Part shown: in pieces, positions 31,174 to 38,603 of the stretch | How positions within the stretch are numbered: the stretch's first letter is position 1 | How the letters are laid out: the number at the start of each line of letters is the position of its first letter | Origin: Actinomycetes bacterium | GTDB lineage: Bacteria; Actinomycetota; Actinomycetes; JAHEKZ01 | NCBI GenBank assembly: GCA_024644435.1 | Contig: JAHEKZ010000003.1 | Span: forward strand, 69,273 to 112,770 | DNA length: 43,498 bases | Reading direction: 5' to 3' | Position numbers and translations under genes: made by a program | The notes under the pieces: generated by a model | What the model saw: the letters and a program-made list of their open reading frames with translations, nothing else | The model's database searches: none | What the model was told of the DNA's origin: nothing

Positions 31174-31995
31174 GTGAACACCGCACCCCGGCTGATCGCC
31201 ACCGACCTCGACGGCACGATCGTGCGGCATGACGGGTCGGTATCGGCTCGTGTCCTTGAGGCGTTCGCCGCGGCCTCGGACGCCGGAGCGCGGATCGTTT
31301 TCGTCACGGGCCGACCTCCGCGGTGGATGGGTGAGGTGGCTGACGTCACTGGACACGCTGGTGTGGGCATCTGTGCCAACGGTGCCTTCGTCTATGACAT
31401 GCACGATGAGGTCGTGCTGGAAACCTTTGCGATGTCGTCGGAGGTGGCCGTGGACGCCGTGGGGCGTGTGCGTGAGGTGCTTCCGACCTCCGCATTCGGT
31501 GTTGAGTCGCTGTCGGGGTTCAGCTACGAGCCGTCGTACCGGCCGCGCTGGGACATTCACGAGCCGACGACCGTCGGGCCCATCCATGGGTTGCTGGGTG
31601 GCGACGTCGCCAAGCTCCTGGTGCGAGACGACGAGATCCCGGGCGACGCGATGCTCGCTGCTGCCTCACCGGCGTTGACCGGCGTCGTCGAGGTGACGCA
31701 CTCCGACGCGAACGACTCACTGCTCGAGCTGAGCGCCCTGGGCGTCACGAAGGCGACGACCCTGGCCTTGCTGGCGGCGCGCTGGGGAATCGCACAAGAG
31801 GACGTGGTGGCGTTCGGTGACATGCCGAACGACATCGACATGTTGAAGTGGGCCGGCCGCGGGTACGCGGTGGGTAACGCACACCCGTCGGTGCTCGCCG
31901 TCGCAGACGAACGTGCGCCGTCCATCCACGACGACGGGGTGGCGCAGGTGGTCGAGCGGCTGTTGGGCTCGCCGACCAGGGCTAGTGGGCCTTGA
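31174..31995 (+). CDS. HAD family hydrolase, Cof-type
   Basis: A 273-residue protein of the haloacid dehalogenase superfamily, type IIB (Cof) architecture. Motif I is [10 protein letters not shown] with the nucleophile Asp and acid/base Asp; motif II lies in IVFVTGRP; motif III Lys is in [10 protein letters not shown]; motif IV is [14 protein letters not shown]. Cof-type enzymes dephosphorylate sugar phosphates, PLP or flavin precursors; the substrate is unknown. The GTG at 31174 starts [14 protein letters not shown], as expected. It is divergent from trpB2, and its last 14 bp overlap the convergent next gene. Confidence 0.9.
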   Translation: MNTAPRLIATDLDGTIVRHDGSVSARVLEAFAAASDAGARIVFVTGRPPRWMGEVADVTGHAGVGICANGAFVYDMHDEVVLETFAMSSEVAVDAVGRVREVLPTSAFGVESLSGFSYEPSYRPRWDIHEPTTVGPIHGLLGGDVAKLLVRDDEIPGDAMLAAASPALTGVVEVTHSDANDSLLELSALGVTKATTLALLAARWGIAQEDVVAFGDMPNDIDMLKWAGRGYAVGNAHPSVLAVADERAPSIHDDGVAQVVERLLGSPTRASGP

Positions 31996-32464
31996 CGCGA
32001 AGCGTCTTGACGTCGAAGTGACGCTGGATCTTGCTGGCGAGGTCGGTGCGCGTGGCCTCGTTGAGGTGGTGGTGGCGAATCATCACGACGACCTCGTCGG
32101 GGTTGTGATGCGCCACGAGGTCGCCGATCGTGTCGAGCGGGTGGTTTGGCGTCACTACACCTTCCGCTGACGCACCAGAGTTCTGCAGCTGCTGCAGCGA
32201 CGTCGCCAGCACCTGCTCGGCGTCATGGCGGGCGATGGCGCCCGGGTTGGTCTCGTTCTCAGAGATCGTGCGTGAGCCGACACCGCGTCCGGCGGCGACA
32301 CCGAGCTCCCAGTCGTTGATGACGGCGCCCATCGAGGCGGAGGTGGGCTGCTCGGGAACGGCCACATAGAGCACGGCGCTGCCCGCCCCACCCGCTGAGT
32401 CGACGAGATCAGCAGCGCTCTCGGCGCTGATCGGTTCCTGAGTGACGACGATGACGGTGCTCAT
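31982..32464 (-). CDS. Uncharacterised protein, possibly universal-stress-protein-like
   Basis: A 160-residue cytosolic protein. It begins MSTVIVVTQEPISAESAADLV and ends with a segment DEVVVMIRHHHLNEATRTDLASKI that resembles the last strand-helix of a Rossmann-like alpha/beta fold; the order strand-helix repeats (VLYVAVPEQP, QVLATSLQQLQNSGA, VVTPNHPLDTIGDLV) is compatible with a UspA-like fold, but the ATP-binding G-x2-G-x9-G motif is not visible. The ATG at 32464 has GGGAGAG upstream. No function is assigned. Its upstream region holds copy B of the paired-box repeat. Confidence 0.75.
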   Translation of the reverse strand: MSTVIVVTQEPISAESAADLVDSAGGAGSAVLYVAVPEQPTSASMGAVINDWELGVAAGRGVGSRTISENETNPGAIARHDAEQVLATSLQQLQNSGASAEGVVTPNHPLDTIGDLVAHHNPDEVVVMIRHHHLNEATRTDLASKIQRHFDVKTLRVKAH

Positions 32465-32516
32465 GGGCTCTCCCGATCCGAAGTGACGGCCGCAGTCAAG
32501 CACACGGCGTCGTCAC

Positions 32517-32562
32517 GGTGCGCACTCGATGGCCATTTTCGTCATCCAGGTGTGCACTCGGC
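32517..32562 (-). repeat. Paired-box dispersed repeat, copy B
   Basis: On the minus strand CGAGTGCAC (32560-32552) and CGAGTGCGC (32528-32520) are 32 bp apart, with ACCTGGATGACGAAAA following the first box. It aligns with 28289-28334 at 35 of 46 positions, in the same position relative to the preceding stop codon (it starts 8 bases after the hotdog lyase stop). Confidence 0.65.
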
Positions 32563-32570
32563 GAGAGGGG

Positions 32571-32975
32571 TCAGGCGTCGGGGTTCTTGCGGCTGTGCTC
32601 CTTGGGGATGACGGTCGTCCCAGTCGCACGGCAGACCACCACTGGCTCCTTGAGGACATCGGCGGCGCTGGGTGACAGGTCGTAGCGGGAGGCGATGATC
32701 TTCTTCGCCTCGAACTCGACCGTGCGGCTGGTGTTGCCGATCTTGACGACGCGTCCGGTCGCCTCGATGAAGTCGCCGGCGTAGACCGGAGCCGTGAACT
32801 CGATGTTGCTGTAGCCGACGAACAGTCCCTCGTCCCCGTCGGTGATGACCGCGATCTCGGTGATGACGTCGCCGAAGAGCTTGAGCATGCGTGCGCCCTC
32901 GACGAGGTTCCCCCCGTAGTGCGCCTCCTCCTGGCCGATGCGGACGCGCAGGGTAGAGGTGATGTCGCTGGTCAC
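32571..32975 (-). CDS. Hotdog-fold beta-alanyl-CoA / 3-aminobutyryl-CoA ammonia-lyase-like protein
   Basis: A 134-residue single hotdog domain. From memory of the family, it closely follows the clostridial beta-alanyl-CoA ammonia-lyase and 3-aminobutyryl-CoA ammonia-lyase (Kal): [44 protein letters not shown] (cited in part), [18 protein letters not shown]. These enzymes remove ammonia from 3-amino-acyl-CoA to give acrylyl-CoA or crotonyl-CoA, reversibly. The GTG at 32975 overlaps the acyl-CoA synthetase stop (GTGA) and has AAGGAG upstream, so the two are co-translated. The neighbour AcuI, which reduces acrylyl-CoA, makes the C3 substrate more likely. Other hotdog hydratase or thioesterase activities are not excluded. 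Confidence 0.8.
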   Translation of the reverse strand: MTSDITSTLRVRIGQEEAHYGGNLVEGARMLKLFGDVITEIAVITDGDEGLFVGYSNIEFTAPVYAGDFIEATGRVVKIGNTSRTVEFEAKKIIASRYDLSPSAADVLKEPVVVCRATGTTVIPKEHSRKNPDA

Positions 32976-35134
32976 GGTTTTGCTCCTTGGTTGATGGCGT
33001 GAGCCGGGATGGTCGAGCCCAGGGTGGTCGATTCGAGGTCTGGCATGTGAACACGCTCGATCACGGCGTCGACCGCAACCGCTCGGTCGCGTCCGACGAT
33101 GATCGGGTTGATGTCGATGGCGACGATCTCGGGGTGCGCGATCCCAAGGTCGCTCACCGCCACAAGGGCGTGTGCCACCGCATCGACGTCGAGCGCTCCC
33201 CCACGGGCCTCGTGCATCATCCGCCCGACCTGGCTGGCGTCGAGCAGCCGGTGTGCGGCGTCGAGGTCGAGTGCGCCCACATGCACGCTCACCGAGTCGA
33301 GCATCTCGGCCCAGACACCGCCGAGCCCGACGATCGTGGTCGGCCCGAACTGCGGGTCACGCTTGTACCCGACAACCACGTCCAGTGACCCCGATATCTG
33401 CTCAACCACGAGGAGCTCGACTTCCAGCCCGGCTGCCGATGCGCGACACAGCACCTCGCGCGCGGCCAGCTGCACCGCATCAGCGCCAACGGCGTTGGTG
33501 ACGACCAGACCGAGGTCGCTCTTGTGCAGCAACCCATCGGCCACTGCCTTGATGACGACTGGCCCCTCGAGGCCAGCTGCAGCCGAGACTGCTTCGGCTG
33601 GGGTCGTTGCCCGTTTCTGGAGCGGGGTGCGGATTCCCACCTCGGAAAGGATCTGCAGTGCAACGTCTTCGGTGAGCTCAGTGGATTCGCTGATCGCCAC
33701 TACGCGAGCCGGCGACCGTGACACCTGAGGTGACGGTGGCGTCCGGTGCGCGAGAGACCCAAGAGCGCGCAGTGCACCGCGCGCTCCACGCAGCAAGGCG
33801 ATGTCGTTGTCACGACAGAACGCAGTGAGTCGCGGGTCGGGGTCCTGGCTCGTCGGGCTCAGCATCACGGGCACGGTGTCGCGCGCACCCGTGGCATCGG
33901 CGAGGTACTGGGCAAGGTCGAGCCCGAGCTGCCGCTCGTAGTCGCCTGCGGTGACTTGCTGGTCCTGCGACACGATCACGATGTCGCCGCCCTCCCTCGC
34001 CAAGGAGTCGATGGCAGCGGGATAGACGGTCGTGTAGTCGTCGACGCCCCATGGGTCGAGCGGGTTCGCGGTGTGGAACGCCGGCCACCGTTCGGTGAGT
34101 GGCGCGGACGCCGTTGGCGTGAGATCTGGCAGGTCGAGCGCGGCGTCCTCGGCAAGATCGCTCAGCAGGTTTGCCTCGCCGCCGGAGTTCGTGACGATGT
34201 GCGTGCGTGCGCCTCGCACCCGGCGTCCGGTACCGAGGATCTCGCCGATGGTGATCAGCTCGTCGAGGTCTTCGGCGAGCACGACGCCGGCTTGGCGAAG
34301 GGCAGCTGCGGTGACGCGGGCGCTCGGGGCGAGCTTGCCGGAGTGGGCCAGGATGCCGTCGCGCGCCTTGGCCGACCGGCCGACGAAGCAGGCAGCGACA
34401 GTCTTGCCGGCCTCCGCAACGTCACGCGCCGCCGCGAGCACGTCCTGGGCATCTGCAAAGCCTTCGATAAAGACGAGCACGGCGTCGGTCTCGGCGTCGG
34501 CGGCGAAGAACCGCAGGTAGTCGGCCGTCGTGGTGACCACTTCGGCGCCGCTGCTGACGAGCGTGGAGAACGGAATGCGTCCACCGGCGCTGACAAGAGC
34601 CTCGATCACGGCGCCACTCTGCGCGATCGCTGCAACGCCCCCGCGGCGCACATCACGCGGAACGGTGCCGATGTAGGGCATGGCACCGGTGACCAGGTCG
34701 ACCACTCCCATGCAGTTCGGGCCGACGACCGAGATGCCGGTGACGTCCGCCAGCGTCGCCAGCGACGCACCGAGGTCGGTGGCTTCGCCGCCGGAGTCGG
34801 TGAACCCGCCGCCAGGGACGATGACCGCTCCGGCACCGATGGCCGCCGCCTCCTCTGCGATCGCCTGCACGCGGGCCGTCCCCACCAGGGCGACGACGGC
34901 GTCGGGAGCTTGGTCGAGATCAGAGAGCGAGGCCACCGTGGGGACGCCGGCGACGTCGGTGTACTTGCCGTTGACCGGAACGATGAGTCCTTCGAAGCGG
35001 TGGTCGGCGCAGTTGCGCTGCACGATCTGGCCGGCGAACGAGCGCGGGCTAGCCCCGACGACGGCTATCGACCGCGGCCGCAAGGTGGCGGTGAGCGCCG
35101 CACCTGGCAGTGGGAAGTGGCCGTTGGTGTTCAT
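32972..35134 (-). CDS. NDP-forming acyl-CoA synthetase (acetate--CoA ligase family), fused alpha-beta
   Basis: A 720-residue protein. The N-terminal CoA-binding domain (about residues 10-110; [19 protein letters not shown]) is followed by two succinyl-CoA-ligase-like domains, with LAHSGKLA carrying the phospho-histidine expected in SHTGSLA of this family. A C-terminal ATP-grasp domain (about residues 485-710) has [20 protein letters not shown] and DINPIIV. These enzymes form acyl-CoA from a carboxylate, CoA and ATP (ADP product). There is no GNAT domain, unlike Pat/PatZ. The ATG at 35134 lies in a divergent promoter region shared with acuI. Context suggests it activates the substrate of the co-translated ammonia-lyase. 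Confidence 0.88.
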   Translation of the reverse strand: MNTNGHFPLPGAALTATLRPRSIAVVGASPRSFAGQIVQRNCADHRFEGLIVPVNGKYTDVAGVPTVASLSDLDQAPDAVVALVGTARVQAIAEEAAAIGAGAVIVPGGGFTDSGGEATDLGASLATLADVTGISVVGPNCMGVVDLVTGAMPYIGTVPRDVRRGGVAAIAQSGAVIEALVSAGGRIPFSTLVSSGAEVVTTTADYLRFFAADAETDAVLVFIEGFADAQDVLAAARDVAEAGKTVAACFVGRSAKARDGILAHSGKLAPSARVTAAALRQAGVVLAEDLDELITIGEILGTGRRVRGARTHIVTNSGGEANLLSDLAEDAALDLPDLTPTASAPLTERWPAFHTANPLDPWGVDDYTTVYPAAIDSLAREGGDIVIVSQDQQVTAGDYERQLGLDLAQYLADATGARDTVPVMLSPTSQDPDPRLTAFCRDNDIALLRGARGALRALGSLAHRTPPSPQVSRSPARVVAISESTELTEDVALQILSEVGIRTPLQKRATTPAEAVSAAAGLEGPVVIKAVADGLLHKSDLGLVVTNAVGADAVQLAAREVLCRASAAGLEVELLVVEQISGSLDVVVGYKRDPQFGPTTIVGLGGVWAEMLDSVSVHVGALDLDAAHRLLDASQVGRMMHEARGGALDVDAVAHALVAVSDLGIAHPEIVAIDINPIIVGRDRAVAVDAVIERVHMPDLESTTLGSTIPAHAINQGAKP

Positions 35135-35190
35135 GCACCAAGCGTCGGGGACTCACGGACGGGCGAACCAGCAGCAATGTGTTCCGACTC

Positions 35191-35234
35191 ACACCCGATC
35201 CCGCGACACTCTGCCCGTTGGCATGATCGGGTGT
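35191..35234. promoter_or_regulatory. 10-bp inverted repeat in the divergent acyl-CoA synthetase / acuI promoter
   Basis: ACACCCGATC (35191-35200) and GATCGGGTGT (35225-35234) are exact complements, with centres 34 bp apart. They lie in the 142-bp gap between the two divergent starts. This is a plausible two-site operator for a shared regulator not encoded in this window. Confidence 0.45.
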
Positions 35235-35276
35235 CTGCACAAGACTGGCCGTGTTCCCAAGCCTTGGAGTCTCTTG

Positions 35277-36275
35277 ATGTCAAGCCTTCCCTCGACGTTC
35301 GCTGCCTTCGTCGCGCAGAAGGACGGTGACGCCATCGTCCGCGAGGTACGCCAGCTCACTCCTGACGATCTCGGTGAAGGAGACGCCGTTGTCCGCGTCA
35401 CCTGGTCCTGCATCAACTACAAGGATGGCTTGGCCACGCTGGCTAACGGCAAGGTAGCCCGCATTGATCCCATCATCCCCGGTGTGGACATGGCGGGAGA
35501 GGTCGTCGAGCCTGGCCACTCCGGCCTTGCCGTCGGCACCGAGGTGATCGCGCACGGCTATGACCTCGGCGTCGCCCACCACGGCGGCTACACCGAGTAC
35601 GCGCGCGTTCCGTCGCAGTGGTTGGTTCCGCTGCCCGATGGGCTGACGGCGAAGCAGGCGATGGCCGTCGGCACTGCCGGGTTCACCGCCGCGTTGTCTG
35701 TACACGCGCTCGAGCAGCACGGCCTCCGGCCCGGCACCGGTCCGGTGCTCGTGACCGGCGCCACTGGCGGCGTCGGGTCGGTAGCAGTCGGCATCCTCGC
35801 CGACCGTGGCTACGAGGTGGCTGCGTCCACGGGCAAGACCGATGCCGAGGGGTTCCTGAAGGGCCTCGGAGCCACCGAGATCGTCACGCGTGACGAGACT
35901 TCCGGTCCGGGCAAGCCGCTCGAACGCGAGCGATGGGCCGGCGCGGTCGACTGTGTGGGCGCGTCGACGCTGCCCTACATCTTGCGCACGCTGAAGTACG
36001 GCGGCGCGGTTGCGGCGTCCGGCAACACCGGTGGCATCGGTCTTGAGGCCACGGTCTTCCCGTTCATCCTGCGCGGCGTCGCGTTGTTGGGCATCGACTC
36101 GGTAGCCATGCCGATCGAGGCGCGGCGTGAGGTGTGGCAGCGGATCGCCACCGACCTGCGACCTCGCGGTCTCGACGACATCGGTTCGCGCGAGGTGTCG
36201 CTGGCTGAGCTTCCAGGGGCGCTGGACGACGTCCTCGCTGGCGCCAACACGGGCCGGACGTTGGTACGTCTGTAG
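35277..36275 (+). CDS. acuI: Acrylyl-CoA reductase (NADPH), AcuI / YhdH type
   Basis: A 332-residue medium-chain dehydrogenase/reductase without zinc ligands. It follows the AcuI/YhdH subgroup throughout: CINYKDGLA, IIPGVDMAGEV, AVGTAGFTAALSVHALE, VLVTGATGGVGSVAVGIL (NADPH loop), LKGLGATEIVTRDE, WAGAVDCVG, and PFILRGVALLGIDSV. AcuI reduces acrylyl-CoA to propionyl-CoA, removing a toxic electrophile. The ATG at 35277 has TTGGAG 10 bases upstream; the long frame before it is antisense to the synthetase gene and is rejected. Being divergent from the synthetase and ammonia-lyase genes supports a shared C3-CoA pathway. Confidence 0.9.
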   Translation: MSSLPSTFAAFVAQKDGDAIVREVRQLTPDDLGEGDAVVRVTWSCINYKDGLATLANGKVARIDPIIPGVDMAGEVVEPGHSGLAVGTEVIAHGYDLGVAHHGGYTEYARVPSQWLVPLPDGLTAKQAMAVGTAGFTAALSVHALEQHGLRPGTGPVLVTGATGGVGSVAVGILADRGYEVAASTGKTDAEGFLKGLGATEIVTRDETSGPGKPLERERWAGAVDCVGASTLPYILRTLKYGGAVAASGNTGGIGLEATVFPFILRGVALLGIDSVAMPIEARREVWQRIATDLRPRGLDDIGSREVSLAELPGALDDVLAGANTGRTLVRL

Positions 36276-36337
36276 GCGGTCATTGTTCGCGTCCGGCCGT
36301 ACCGAGCTACGTGCCGTTCTCGCAGGGCGGGCCGGCG

Positions 36338-36871
36338 CTAGATGGCACCTGGCTCTTCACGCGGCCTTCTCCGTTCAGCGAAGTCGGCAGCCCAAATCTC
36401 CTCGCCGTCGCTGTCGAGGGTGGACGTCGGCACCAGTCCAATGTGGCTGGCGACCGCCTGTGACGCTGCGTGTGAGGGGTGAACGTGCGCCTCGACGCGC
36501 TGGACGCCGCTGGCCGCAAGCCAAACGCTCACTGCCCGCGCGGATTCAGTGGCGATGCCGCGCCCTTGGTCCTGGACACCGACAAGCCACGCGATGTCGG
36601 CTGTACTCGGGTAGACGGTGGCTTGGACGAACCCCACCGGGCGTTGGTCGCCCACCGGGCGAACGATCCAGTTGAGCCACACCTCGTCTGGGACACCTGA
36701 GCCCGATGTCTGGCTGCGATAGCGCTCGGTGAGTGTGTCCAGCGTTGGAGCCTCGCCGCCGATGAACTCGTACAGCGAATCGTGGGCCAGAACGAGGACC
36801 ATGCCTTCGGCGTCGCCAACGCGGAGCGGGCTCAGGAGCAGGCGCTCGGTCTGGATGGGCTCGGCTTTCAT
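36338..36871 (-). CDS. GNAT family N-acetyltransferase, RimJ-like
   Basis: A 177-residue single GNAT domain, starting MKAEPIQTERLLLSPL, with RPVGFVQATVYPSTADIAWLVG (partial) and the acetyl-CoA pyrophosphate loop VQDQGRGIATESARAV (Q/R-x-x-G-x-A/G form), then ASGVQRVEAHVHPSHAASQAVASHIG. This is the layout of RimJ/RimL-like acetyltransferases that modify protein N-termini or small amines. The ATG at 36871 follows ACGCTTGGTCG, with CACGCT as a possible leaderless -10. The upstream frame runs into the ABC gene and is rejected. It is convergent with acuI across a 62-bp gap. Confidence 0.87.
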   Translation of the reverse strand: MKAEPIQTERLLLSPLRVGDAEGMVLVLAHDSLYEFIGGEAPTLDTLTERYRSQTSGSGVPDEVWLNWIVRPVGDQRPVGFVQATVYPSTADIAWLVGVQDQGRGIATESARAVSVWLAASGVQRVEAHVHPSHAASQAVASHIGLVPTSTLDSDGEEIWAADFAERRRPREEPGAI

Positions 36872-36946
36872 CGACCAAGCGTGGCACAAGGAGGCTGCCG
36901 GTCCGCCGGAGGAAATCTGGGTTGCGTGACTGTCAGGTGACAGGGC

Positions 36947-36952
36947 TAGGGT
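36947..36952 (+). promoter_or_regulatory. -10 element TAGGGT of a leaderless promoter (ABC transporter operon)
   Basis: TAGGGT ends 6 bases before the ATG at 36959. Confidence 0.5.
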
Positions 36953-36958
36953 CGCCGC

Positions 36959-37816
36959 ATGACTCCCCCCACGGACTCTGCTCCGACCCCTGACGCATCC
37001 GGCCCCACGCCCAGTACCGAGCCGGCCATCACCGCTCGCGACCTCGTCAAGACCTTCACCGGTCGATCCGGCACCGTTGAGGCGGTACGCGGTGTGAACC
37101 TCACGGTGAGCCAGGGCGAGGTGTTCGGCTTCCTCGGGCCCAATGGCGCCGGAAAGTCGACGACGGTACGCATGCTGACGACGCTGACCGGGATCACGGG
37201 TGGCTCGGCCACCGTCGCCGGTGTCGACGTCGCCACCGACCCGGACGGCGTCCGGCACAAGATTGGTGTTGCCCTGCAAGAAGCCGGTCTCGACATGCGG
37301 CAGACCGGACGTGAGCTGGTCGTGCTGCAGGCCAGGCTGTTCGGGCTCTCACGCGCAGATGCTCGTACTCGCGCTGAAGAGCTGCTCGAGCTCGTTGAGC
37401 TCACCGATGCTGCCGACCGACTGATCAAGGGCTACTCGGGCGGCATGAAGCGACGCCTCGACCTCGCGTCCGCGCTGGTGCACCGGCCCGACGTTCTCTT
37501 TCTCGACGAGCCGACCACCGGGCTCGACCCCGCCAGTCGGCTTGTGGTGTGGGACGAAGTGCGTCGGATCAACGCGAAAGGCACGACGGTCTTCCTCACG
37601 ACGCAGTACCTCGAAGAGGCCGACCAGCTCTGCGAGCGTCTGGCGATCATCGACGACGGCACGATCGTCACCGAGGGAACGCCAGCCAGCCTCAAGGCCG
37701 ACCTTCGGGCCCGCCGCGGTCTCGACGCCGACCCCACACTCGACGACGTCTTCCTCGACGTCACAGGGCGCCAGCGAGAACGGCGCGCCGGCGAGGTCAG
37801 CGAGGTGGCGTCATGA
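36959..37816 (+). CDS. ABC transporter ATP-binding protein, DrrA/daunorubicin-resistance type
   Basis: A 285-residue ATPase subunit. It has Walker A GPNGAGKSTT, the Q-loop region VALQEAG, signature YSGGMKRRLDLA, Walker B VLFLDEPTTGLDP and the switch His replaced by Gln (TTQYLEEAD), a replacement usual in DrrA-type exporters. The C-terminal tail (TLDDVFLDVTG) is typical of the same group. A Pro/Thr-rich N-terminus of about 22 residues precedes the domain. It energises the permease encoded next, with which it overlaps by 4 bases (ATGA). The exported compound is unknown. Confidence 0.95.
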   Translation: MTPPTDSAPTPDASGPTPSTEPAITARDLVKTFTGRSGTVEAVRGVNLTVSQGEVFGFLGPNGAGKSTTVRMLTTLTGITGGSATVAGVDVATDPDGVRHKIGVALQEAGLDMRQTGRELVVLQARLFGLSRADARTRAEELLELVELTDAADRLIKGYSGGMKRRLDLASALVHRPDVLFLDEPTTGLDPASRLVVWDEVRRINAKGTTVFLTTQYLEEADQLCERLAIIDDGTIVTEGTPASLKADLRARRGLDADPTLDDVFLDVTGRQRERRAGEVSEVAS

Positions 37817-38568
37817 AGACCGTCCTGATTCTTGGCGAGCGCGCAGTGCGCGAGGCAAGACGCACGCCTGACGCGTTGTTGCCCACCTTGCTGATCCCGA
37901 TCTTCTTCCTGATCGTGAACACCGGCCAGGCCGCGAAGATCTTCCCGACCGGCAGCACGCCGTTCCTCGAGGGCCAGAGCTACGCGGCCTTCCAGCTGCC
38001 GGCGACGCTGTTGCTGGCGGCGTCCTTCGGGACGGCCGCGCTTTACCTCGTCGAAGAGATCGAGAACGGCTATTTCGACAAGCTGCGGGCAACCCCGATC
38101 TCGCGGGGCTCGTTGGCCATGGGGCGGTTGTCGGCTGAGGCGCTGAAGTCGTCGCTGATGACCATCGTGATCTTGCTGATCGCGCTGCCCTTCGGTATTC
38201 GGATCGCCAGCGGTCCCATCGGAGTCGTGCTGCTCATCGTCCTCACCGCGGGCTGGGCTGTCGGGTACTCGGGGTTTCTGCAGTTCGTGGCGCTCAAGAC
38301 CCGTAACGCTGCAGCCACCAACTCGGCGGGGCTGATCTTCTTCCCGCTGCTCTTCCTGACGCCGAACTTCGTTCCGCGCAACCTGTTGGCGCGTCCGATG
38401 GAGATCGCGGCGACGTTGAACCCGGTCACGTACATGATGGAAGCGCTGCGGTCGCTGATCCTCGTCGATCTCGACTGGGCGGTGATCGGCAAGGGGTTCG
38501 CGGTGGTGGCGGGCTTCGTCCTGATCACGGTGTTCGTCAACATTCGGACGATGGCGACCTACGACTGA
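37813..38568 (+). CDS. ABC transporter permease, ABC-2 / DrrB type
   Basis: A 251-residue permease with about six membrane helices, of the ABC-2 family. Conserved points include EIENGYFDKLRATPISRGSL (partial; the coupling region after the second helix), and PLLFLTPNFVPRNLLARPMEIAATLNPVTYMMEALRSL (cited by its ends), the typical late segment with P-x-N/x-NPVTY. It pairs with the DrrA-like ATPase to form an exporter, probably for a hydrophobic metabolite or lipid. The start ATG overlaps the ATPase stop. The operon ends 35 bp before the convergent secreted-protein gene; no clear terminator is visible. Confidence 0.93.
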   Translation: MKTVLILGERAVREARRTPDALLPTLLIPIFFLIVNTGQAAKIFPTGSTPFLEGQSYAAFQLPATLLLAASFGTAALYLVEEIENGYFDKLRATPISRGSLAMGRLSAEALKSSLMTIVILLIALPFGIRIASGPIGVVLLIVLTAGWAVGYSGFLQFVALKTRNAAATNSAGLIFFPLLFLTPNFVPRNLLARPMEIAATLNPVTYMMEALRSLILVDLDWAVIGKGFAVVAGFVLITVFVNIRTMATYD

Positions 38569-38603
38569 GCTTGAGCCGGTTCGGTGGTGGCCGGTTGCCA
38601 CGT

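Noticed and set aside
33746-35329. A 527-codon open frame on the plus strand opposite the acyl-CoA synthetase
   Set aside because: The minus-strand frame has clear CoA-binding and ATP-grasp motifs; the plus frame has Arg/Gly/Asp-rich low-complexity composition and no motif.
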